Assembly: GCA_023396625.1 (NCBI GenBank)
Contig: JAEWVY010000344.1
Span: 1-5,022, forward strand
Direction of reading: 5' to 3'
Origin: Pseudomonadota bacterium
Lineage (GTDB): Bacteria > Pseudomonadota > Gammaproteobacteria > Burkholderiales > Burkholderiaceae_C
DNA length: 5,022 bases
The position numbers and the translations under genes are program-made. The notes under the pieces are model-generated. The model made no database searches. It saw only the letters and a program-made list of their open reading frames with translations, and was not told the origin of the DNA. Each line of letters begins with the position of its first letter. Within the stretch, counting starts at the first letter, position 1. Below are positions 1-5,022 of this stretch, piece after piece.

Positions 1-377
1 GTGCCGAGGGCGCCCACGGCCAGGCGCAAATCGGACGCGGGCCGCGCCAGGGTCGCCGGCCAGCGCGAGGCCGGGCGGGCGAACGCGGGGACCCAGTCGA
101 AGGCCACGGGGCATGGCCCGGCGGCGCCGAAGGGTTCGATCACCAGGCGCTGTCCGGCCCGCACCGGCAGGCACATACCGGCGTCCAGAAACAGGTCGCC
201 GGTCAGGCGCTCGTGCGGACCCGCGCCAGTGACCCAGGCACGGCCTTGTGCGATGCGCAGCAGGCCCGCAACCGGCGGGCGCAGCGTCATCGCGCGGCCG
301 GCTTCGAGCTTCCAGCAACCCCGTGCGGCGGGAATCTGGGGGGACGACGTGCGGGAGGCGGTGGTCACGGCAGTCAT
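1..377 (-). CDS. DUF2917 family protein, 3' end truncated by the window
   Basis: Reading the minus strand from the ATG at 377-375 gives 125 uninterrupted residues to the window edge, with no stop reached. The sequence fits the DUF2917 pattern: W22 followed by a short beta-rich stretch, then LRIAQGRAWVTGAG (residues 40-53), a DLFLDAGMCLPV segment (61-72) and RAGQRLVIEPFG (73-84). The family is a small cupin-like beta fold of unknown biochemical function, common in Burkholderiales. A purine-rich GAGAG lies about 7 bases upstream of the ATG and supports this start. No signal peptide or membrane segment is visible, so it is probably cytoplasmic. The residues after about 95 (proline/alanine/arginine-rich) resemble no domain I recognise. 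It is transcribed divergently from the LysR regulator across a 129-base gap, which suggests it is that regulator's target. The plus-strand reading of this stretch is basic, repetitive and lacks recognisable domains, so the minus strand is the better choice. Confidence 0.8.
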   Translation of the reverse strand, partial: MTAVTTASRTSSPQIPAARGCWKLEAGRAMTLRPPVAGLLRIAQGRAWVTGAGPHERLTGDLFLDAGMCLPVRAGQRLVIEPFGAAGPCPVAFDWVPAFARPASRWPATLARPASDLRLAVGALG

Positions 378-411
378 GGCGTTCTCTCGGATTTCGGTGA
401 TTCGGGAATGA

Positions 412-441
412 ATGATCGACATTTCTTCATTGACAGTCCAA
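412..441 (-). promoter_or_regulatory. candidate sigma70-type promoter for the DUF2917 gene
   Basis: On the minus strand, TTGGAC (441-436) matches the -35 consensus at four of six bases. After an 18-base spacer, GATCAT (417-412) matches TATAAT at four of six. Transcription would start near 405, leaving a leader of roughly 28 bases before the ATG at 377. The match is moderate, as expected for a promoter needing an activator. The -35 lies inside the inverted repeat at 426-445. This is inference from consensus matching only. Confidence 0.4.
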
Positions 442-445
442 TGAA
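426..445. promoter_or_regulatory. inverted repeat TTCATTG-N6-CAATGAA, candidate operator
   Basis: Two perfect 7-base arms (426-432 and 439-445) flank a 6-base centre. A further copy of the AATGAA half-site lies at 407-412. The repeat contains a perfect TTGACA hexamer on the plus strand (430-435) abutting the TTGGAC hexamer on the minus strand (441-436). A protein bound here would therefore cover the -35 region of both divergent promoters. Relative to the inferred start of DUF2917 transcription near 405, its centre is at about -30, where the activation-binding site of LysR-regulated promoters usually lies. The symmetry is seen directly; the role is inferred. Confidence 0.55.
430..435 (+). promoter_or_regulatory. 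TTGACA hexamer, candidate -35 of the LysR gene
   Basis: This is a perfect -35 consensus about 70 bases upstream of the LysR start codon and pointing towards it. No good -10 follows at 16-19 bases: the best options are GCTATT (456-461, spacer 20) and TAAGAC (450-455, spacer 14), each matching three of six bases. It may therefore be a weak promoter or a chance match. Confidence 0.3.
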
Positions 446-458
446 TTTGTAAGACGCT

Positions 459-481
459 ATTGATTCCCTTACCGCATCAAT
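459..481. promoter_or_regulatory. ATTGAT-N11-ATCAAT, LysR-type T-N11-A box
   Basis: Perfect 6-base inverted arms (459-464 and 476-481) are separated by exactly 11 bases. This gives T464-N11-A476, the classic LysR-family binding geometry. It lies 26 to 48 bases upstream of the LysR start codon. Its centre, near 470, is about 65 bases upstream of the inferred DUF2917 transcription start, the usual place of the LysR recognition-binding site. The likely ligand is the LysR protein encoded alongside, which would also repress its own gene from here. Geometry is observed; binding is inferred. Confidence 0.6.
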
Positions 482-506
482 CAAACACACCAGCCGCGCC
501 GGATCG

Positions 507-1469
507 ATGAACGCACCGAACAGACTTTTGCGCACCCGCCCGATCCAGGTGGGACAGCTGCGCACTTTCGAGGCCGTGGCGCGGCATCTGAACTTTCGCG
601 TGGCCGCGGATGAGCTGGCGCTCACGCAGTCCGCCGTGAGCCGGCAGGTCCAGGCGCTGGAGGACGAAGTGGGCGTGCCGCTGTTCCTGCGCCACACCCG
701 GGCGGTGGAGCTGACCGGCGCCGGCATGCAACTGTTGCGTGCCGTGGTGCCGGCGCTGGAGCGGCTGGATGGTACGGTGCGGCAGATCCGCCAGAGTGCC
801 GGGCGCAAAAGCGTGTCCATCTCGACCTGGTCGTCGTTTGCCTCGATGTGGCTCATTCCCCGGCTCGAGGCCTTCCAGCGCGAGCACCCGGACATCGACA
901 TCCGCATCGATGCCACGGACACGCCGGTCGATCTGGACACCACCGACGTCGACCTGGCGCTGCGTTACACGGTGCCGGCCAGCGTGCCTCTCGGCGCGGT
1001 GCGGCTGTTCGGCGAGCAGCTCACGCCCGTGGCCAGCCCCTGGCTGCTGCGCGAGGGGCCGCGCCTGCGCCGGCCGGAGGATCTGGCGGAATTCACGCTG
1101 ATCGAGGCGGGTGACACGTACCGCACGCAGTATCTGGAGTGGCTGAGCTGGACGCGCTGGTTCGCGGAGCGCGCCCTGCCGCCCGTCGAACCCAGGCGCT
1201 GGCTGTATTTCAACTATGCGCACCAGATCGCGCAGGCCGCGCTGACGGGGCAGGGCGTCGCGCTGGCCCGCCGGCCGCTGGTGGCCGACAGCCTGGCCCG
1301 TGGCGAGCTGGTGGAAGTGCTGCCCGAGCAGCGCATGGACTCACCGCTGGCGTACTGGCTGATCGTCGGGCAGCGCAATGCCGCGCGGCCCGAGGTCCGG
1401 GCTTTCTGTGACTGGCTGCTGCAGCAGGTCCGGATCACGCGAGAGGCGCTGGGCGACCCGGCCGCCTGA
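507..1469 (+). CDS. LysR-type transcriptional regulator (GcvA/AmpR-like)
   Basis: The 320-residue product has normal LysR length and order. The N-terminal winged helix-turn-helix spans about residues 17-76, with AADELALTQSAVSRQVQALE (33-52) as the recognition region, followed by EVGVPLFLRHTRAVELTGAG. A linker helix (about 77-98) leads to the periplasmic-binding-protein-like effector domain (about 101-308). The segment SFASMWLIPRLEAFQREHPDIDIRI resembles the GcvA/AmpR branch. The ATG at 507 leaves about 16 residues before the helix-turn-helix; its ribosome binding site is poor (CCGGA shortly upstream), which fits low expression. The gene is divergent from DUF2917, with two inverted repeats between them, so autoregulation and control of DUF2917 are likely. 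The effector cannot be told from sequence. It is intact, with no missing segment. Confidence 0.95.
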   Translation: MNAPNRLLRTRPIQVGQLRTFEAVARHLNFRVAADELALTQSAVSRQVQALEDEVGVPLFLRHTRAVELTGAGMQLLRAVVPALERLDGTVRQIRQSAGRKSVSISTWSSFASMWLIPRLEAFQREHPDIDIRIDATDTPVDLDTTDVDLALRYTVPASVPLGAVRLFGEQLTPVASPWLLREGPRLRRPEDLAEFTLIEAGDTYRTQYLEWLSWTRWFAERALPPVEPRRWLYFNYAHQIAQAALTGQGVALARRPLVADSLARGELVEVLPEQRMDSPLAYWLIVGQRNAARPEVRAFCDWLLQQVRITREALGDPAA

Positions 1470-1483
1470 GCGGCATGCGCGTC

Positions 1484-1497
1484 GCGCGGGCCCGCGC
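1484..1497. terminator. GC palindrome between convergent genes, possible bidirectional terminator
   Basis: The 14-base perfect palindrome GCGCGGGCCCGCGC lies in the 35-base gap between the stop codons of the LysR gene (1469) and the cyclo-ligase gene (1505). As a hairpin it would have a 5-base stem and a 4-base loop. There is no T-run on either strand, so intrinsic termination is doubtful; it might only stabilise 3' ends or pause polymerase. In such GC-rich DNA a short palindrome can occur by chance. Confidence 0.3.
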
Positions 1498-1504
1498 CGG
1501 GGGG

Positions 1505-2086
<582 letters not shown>

Positions 2087-2089
<3 letters not shown>

Positions 2090-2102
2090 AATGTCCCGCA
2101 TG
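2087..2102. promoter_or_regulatory. interlocked divergent start codons of fau and the transglycosylase gene
   Basis: CATAATG at 2087-2093 holds a minus-strand ATG (2089-2087, fau) and a plus-strand ATG (2091-2093, transglycosylase) with one base between them. GCATGC at 2098-2103 holds a second pair of in-frame ATGs for the same two genes (minus 2101-2099, plus 2100-2102), sharing two bases. Any ribosome binding site or promoter of one gene must therefore lie in the coding sequence of the other. CATAAT (2087-2092) resembles a -10 element at five of six bases, but no -35 sits at normal spacing. What is certain is the codon arrangement; which ATGs are used is not. Confidence 0.6.
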
Positions 2103-4187
2103 CAGTTCCCGATGATTTTGACACCGCTGACCCTGGCCGTTCTCAGAGGCGCCATTTCCGGCGTTCTGGCGCTGTGCGCGAGCTCCATGGTTCTGGCCCA
2201 GGGCGGGAGCGACAACGTGCTCGTGGAAATGCAGCAGGCTTTTCGCAAGGGCGACACCCGTCGCCTCACCACGCTGCTTCCCCAGGCCCGCGGCCATGTC
2301 CTCGAGCCCTGGGCCGCCTACTGGGAGCTGCGGGCCCGGCTCGATCAGGCCACGCCGCAGGAGGTGCAGGCCTTTTTCGCGCGTTATCCCGGCACGTACC
2401 AGGAAGACCGGCTGCGCAACGACTGGCTGCTGCTGCTGGGCCAGCGTCGCGACTGGTCGGCCTTCGCCGCCGAGATGCCCGCCTACCGCATGGGCGACGA
2501 TCCGCAGTTGCGCTGCTATGCCCTGGCCATCGAGCACCTGCGCACGGGGGCCGACGTGGCGGACGAGGTCCGCCGGCTCTGGTATGCGCAGCGCGACGCG
2601 GACGACGGCTGCACCTTCGCGGCGGACCGCCTGCACGAGTCCGGCCGCCTCAAGGCGCTGGATATCTGGCGCAAGGCGCGGCTGGCCATGGAAGCGAACC
2701 GTCCGCGCGCGGCGCGTGCGGCGGTGGAAATCGAGGCGCCCGATGTGGCCGACCTGGTCACGGAGATTCATGCGAAACCGGTCAAATACCTCGCGGACCG
2801 CCTCGTGACCTTTCGCCGCAAGCGCCAGGAACTCGCCTTGCTGGGCGTGATTCGGGTGGCCGCGACCGATACCGAGCAGGCGGCTCGCCTGCTCGACACG
2901 CGGTGGGCCAAGTTGCTCACCGCGGAGGAGGCCAACTGGGCCTGGGGCACCGTGGGCCGGCAGGCCGCGCAGCGCCTGCAGGACAATGCCATCGCGTATT
3001 TCGACAACGTCACGCGCGATGCCGACCTGACCGACGACATGCTGGGGTGGAAGGTGCGCGCGGCCCTGCGGCAAGGCAAGTGGTCGGTGGTGCGCCATGC
3101 CATCCAGGCGATGAGCCCGCAGGCGCAGGCGGAGCCTGTCTGGGCCTACTGGCGCGCACGCGCGCTGCTGGCCGGTGCCGCGGCGTCCGAACGCACGGCG
3201 CAACTTCAGGCCGCGGCCCCTGGCGCGGAGCAGGCCCCCGCCGCGGGCACGCTGGCGGACCGGCGCCACCGCGCCGAAGTGCAGGAGGCTCGCCGTCTGC
3301 TGGAGGCCGTGGCCTCCGTGCGGGGCTTCTATGAAATCCTGGCGCTCGAGGAACTTGGCGGCACGGTGGCCGTGCCGGAAAAACCCGCACCGCTGACGCC
3401 TGCCGAGAGGGAGGCCGCCCGCGCCAACCCCGGCCTGCAGCGGGCGCTGGCGGCCATTGCCCTGGGGCTGCGCAGCGAAGGGGTGCGCGAGTGGAACTAC
3501 ACCACCAACCTGCACACGCGCGGCGGCATGGGCGACCGCGAATTGCTCGCGGCCGCGGATCTGGCCTGCGAGCGCGGTGTCTGGGACCGTTGCATCAACA
3601 CCAGCGAACGCACGAAGACCGTGATGGATTTCGACCAGCGGTTTCCGGTGCCTTACCGCGAGGCGGTGGTGCGCCGCGCGCGTGACATCGGCCTGGACCC
3701 TGCGTATGTCTACGGCCTGATCCGGCAGGAAAGCCGTTTCATCATGGACGCGCGCTCGGGCGTCGGGGCGGCAGGGCTGATGCAGGTGATGCCGGCGACC
3801 GCGCGCTGGACGGCCCGCAGGATCGGCCTGACCGATTTCACGCCGGGCCAGCTCAACGACCGCGACACCAACATCGCCATCGGCACCGGCTACCTCAAGC
3901 TGGTGCTCGACGATTTCGAGGGTTCCATGGCCCTGGCGGCGGCGGCCTACAACGCCGGCCCGGGCCGGCCGCGCAACTGGCGGCGCGGGCCGACGCTGGA
4001 GACGGCCGTCTGGGCGGAAGCCATTCCCTTCGCCGAGACGCGCGACTACGTGAAGAAGGTGCTCGCCAACACCACGAGCTACGCGGCCTTGCTGAGCGGG
4101 CAGCCGCAGTCGCTACGGGCGCGGCTGGGGGTGGTGGGGCCGCGCGACCCCCATCTGGCGCAGGCGGAAAACCGCGAACTGCCCTGA
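2091..4187 (+). CDS. slt: soluble lytic murein transglycosylase (Slt family, GH23), exported
   Basis: The product is about 698 residues if the ATG at 2091 is used; ATGs at 2100 and 2112 give 695 and 691, and none has a strong ribosome binding site. An N-terminal signal peptide ends in SSMVLA (cleavage after about residue 36), so the mature protein is periplasmic. Cys29 sits in LALC, a poor lipobox, so I do not call a lipoprotein. Residues of about 45-500 are an alpha-helical superhelix (U/L domains), as in E. coli Slt70. The catalytic SLT domain (about 521-667) has YGLIRQESRF with catalytic Glu547, GLMQVMPATA (562-571), AYNAGPG (619-625) and FAETRDYVKKVL ending with the conserved Glu/Tyr motif (649/653). 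The enzyme cleaves the MurNAc-GlcNAc bond to leave 1,6-anhydro-MurNAc ends, working in cell-wall turnover and recycling. An Ala/Pro-rich stretch at about 361-397 looks like an added loop. It runs head-to-head with fau. Family assignment is firm; the exact start is not. Confidence 0.95.
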   Translation: MSRMQFPMILTPLTLAVLRGAISGVLALCASSMVLAQGGSDNVLVEMQQAFRKGDTRRLTTLLPQARGHVLEPWAAYWELRARLDQATPQEVQAFFARYPGTYQEDRLRNDWLLLLGQRRDWSAFAAEMPAYRMGDDPQLRCYALAIEHLRTGADVADEVRRLWYAQRDADDGCTFAADRLHESGRLKALDIWRKARLAMEANRPRAARAAVEIEAPDVADLVTEIHAKPVKYLADRLVTFRRKRQELALLGVIRVAATDTEQAARLLDTRWAKLLTAEEANWAWGTVGRQAAQRLQDNAIAYFDNVTRDADLTDDMLGWKVRAALRQGKWSVVRHAIQAMSPQAQAEPVWAYWRARALLAGAAASERTAQLQAAAPGAEQAPAAGTLADRRHRAEVQEARRLLEAVASVRGFYEILALEELGGTVAVPEKPAPLTPAEREAARANPGLQRALAAIALGLRSEGVREWNYTTNLHTRGGMGDRELLAAADLACERGVWDRCINTSERTKTVMDFDQRFPVPYREAVVRRARDIGLDPAYVYGLIRQESRFIMDARSGVGAAGLMQVMPATARWTARRIGLTDFTPGQLNDRDTNIAIGTGYLKLVLDDFEGSMALAAAAYNAGPGRPRNWRRGPTLETAVWAEAIPFAETRDYVKKVLANTTSYAALLSGQPQSLRARLGVVGPRDPHLAQAENRELP

Positions 4188-4189
4188 GA

Positions 4190-4223
4190 CCCGCCTTGTG
4201 GCGGGGGGCGATTCATTCGCCCC
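4190..4223. terminator. two overlapping hairpins between convergent genes
   Basis: CCCGCC (4190-4195), loop TTGT, GGCGGG (4200-4205) forms a perfect 6-base stem starting 3 bases after the transglycosylase stop. GGGGCGA (4205-4211), loop TTCAT, TCGCCCC (4217-4223) forms a perfect 7-base stem whose loop contains most of the TGA stop (4215-4213) of the minus-strand acyltransferase gene. The two share base 4205. No T-run follows on either strand, so classical intrinsic termination is not proven, but position and symmetry suit a bidirectional terminator. Confidence 0.5.
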
Positions 4224-5022
4224 ATGGGAGCATCAGCGTCACCGTCGACAGTTTCGTGAACTCGGGCACGAACTGGTCGATGATGGCCTGGGGCTCGGGG
4301 CACAGCGTGCTGTCGGTCATCACGCCGAACTGGACCCCGCCGCCGTAGCTGAGGATGGAGACGCCCAGGCCGATGTCGCCCGACTGGGGGACCCAGAACA
4401 TGCTTTGCTCCAGCGTCGCGCCACAGAACCGGAGTTTCTCCCGTGGTCCTGGGACATTGGTCATGACGGCGGTGGTTTTCTTGCCGAACAGGTTGAGCAT
4501 GGCGTCCTGCGCGGGCTTGATCAGCAGCCCGGCGACCGCGAGCAGGCCGAAGGCCAGCAGCGGCTGGGTGCTGCCCTTGAGGCTGCTCATGCGGCGGCGC
4601 ACCTCGTACAGTCGCTCGATCGGGTTGTCGATGCCGATCGGCAGCACCAGCGGCACCAGGCCGAAGCGGTTGCCCAGTTTCCAGGCTTCCTCGATCGGGC
4701 GCAGGTTCACCGGGATCATGGCGCGGATTTCCTGGCCCGCCACGTCGTCGCCCTGGGTCTTGAGGTACTCGCCAATGGCGCCGGCCACGCAGCTCAGCAG
4801 CACGTCGTTGACCGAGCTGTTCAACGCCCGGCCCACGGCCTTGACCTCGTCGAGCGCGATGGGTTGGCACCAGGCCACGCGCTTGGCGTGGCCTGCCTTG
4901 CCCTTGAGCCGGGTTTTCGAGTCGTCGGGCATCAGGGCCAGCGCCGCCGCGTCGCCCAGCACCTGGTAGGCGAGCTTGGCGATGTCCACCGTGCCGTTGA
5001 CGCCGCGCGACGGATCGCGCAG
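4213..5022 (-). CDS. wax ester synthase/diacylglycerol acyltransferase (WS/DGAT) family protein, 5' part outside window
   Basis: The open frame runs from the window edge to TGA at 4215-4213, giving 269 C-terminal residues; the GTG at 4989 is internal, as the frame stays open upstream (LRDPSRGVNGT). The segment matches the C-terminal half and DUF1298 (WS_DGAT_C) region. Visible marks, in fragment numbering, are SSVNDVLLSCVAGAIGEYL (69-87), RAMIPVNLRP (100-109), GNRFGLVPLVLPIG (117-130), TNVPGP (188-193) and GDIGLGVSILSYGGGVQFGVMTD (215-237). A hydrophobic stretch LLAFGLLAVAGLLI (155-168) could sit in the membrane surface. The catalytic HHxxxDG motif belongs to the N-terminal half and cannot be checked here. 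The family esterifies acyl-CoA to fatty alcohols or diacylglycerol, giving wax esters or triacylglycerol, but many proteobacterial members have unproven substrates. It converges on the transglycosylase gene and has no evident link with it. Confidence 0.92.
   Translation of the reverse strand: MRDPSRGVNGTVDIAKLAYQVLGDAAALALMPDDSKTRLKGKAGHAKRVAWCQPIALDEVKAVGRALNSSVNDVLLSCVAGAIGEYLKTQGDDVAGQEIRAMIPVNLRPIEEAWKLGNRFGLVPLVLPIGIDNPIERLYEVRRRMSSLKGSTQPLLAFGLLAVAGLLIKPAQDAMLNLFGKKTTAVMTNVPGPREKLRFCGATLEQSMFWVPQSGDIGLGVSILSYGGGVQFGVMTDSTLCPEPQAIIDQFVPEFTKLSTVTLMLPWGE

Noticed and set aside
1..411. A plus-strand frame from the left edge
   Set aside because: Basic and low in complexity, with no domain; the minus strand here encodes a recognisable DUF2917 protein with a sensible start.
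374..943. A minus-strand frame reading from inside the LysR gene across the intergenic gap
   Set aside because: It covers the control region and the DUF2917 start, and shows no conserved sequence. It is a shadow of the LysR helix-turn-helix coding region.
2091..2200. Lipoprotein signal peptide for the transglycosylase (LALC)
   Set aside because: The residue before the cysteine is Leu, not the small residue needed by lipoprotein signal peptidase. A VLA signal peptidase I site lies just after it.
2090..2300. A 6S RNA gene beside fau, as known upstream of the E. coli homologue
   Set aside because: The region upstream of fau is the coding sequence of slt with no intergenic room for a roughly 180-base RNA, and no characteristic long open-helix structure is evident.
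4213..4989. A complete small acyltransferase starting at the GTG at 4989
   Set aside because: The frame continues open to the window edge, the family is about 450-500 residues long, and the catalytic half is missing, so this is the 3' part of a longer gene.

Overview
The window is very GC-rich, with dense, tightly packed genes and strong G/C bias at third codon positions. Its gene content and protein style suggest a betaproteobacterium of the order Burkholderiales, plausibly Alcaligenaceae (Bordetella/Achromobacter-like). The pointers are a DUF2917-type protein divergent from a LysR regulator, a 5-formyltetrahydrofolate cyclo-ligase with the VPCVGYGPGG variant, a Slt-type lytic transglycosylase, and a WS/DGAT-family acyltransferase. 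The taxonomic call is inference from protein recognition, not from a search.

Layout, left to right: (1) 1-377, minus strand, DUF2917 protein with its 3' end outside the window. (2) 378-506, the only sizeable intergenic region, visibly AT-richer than its surroundings, holding two inverted repeats and candidate divergent promoter elements. (3) 507-1469, plus strand, a complete LysR-type transcriptional regulator. (4) 1470-1504, a short convergent gap with a GC palindrome. (5) 1505-2089, minus strand, 5-formyltetrahydrofolate cyclo-ligase. (6) 2091-4187, plus strand, secreted soluble lytic murein transglycosylase; its start codon lies one base from the start codon of the cyclo-ligase on the other strand. 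(7) 4188-4212, a convergent gap with two overlapping hairpins. (8) 4213-5022, minus strand, the C-terminal part of a wax ester synthase/diacylglycerol acyltransferase family protein whose 5' end lies outside the window.

The genes do not form one pathway. The DUF2917/LysR pair looks like a regulator and its divergent target. The cyclo-ligase (one-carbon metabolism) and the transglycosylase (cell-wall turnover) share a head-to-head start region but have unrelated functions. The acyltransferase is a separate lipid-related gene that converges on the transglycosylase. No RNA gene, CRISPR array, insertion sequence or prophage gene is visible. I see no new multi-gene system; the points most worth a second look are the operator architecture at 400-481 and the overlapping divergent starts at 2087-2102.
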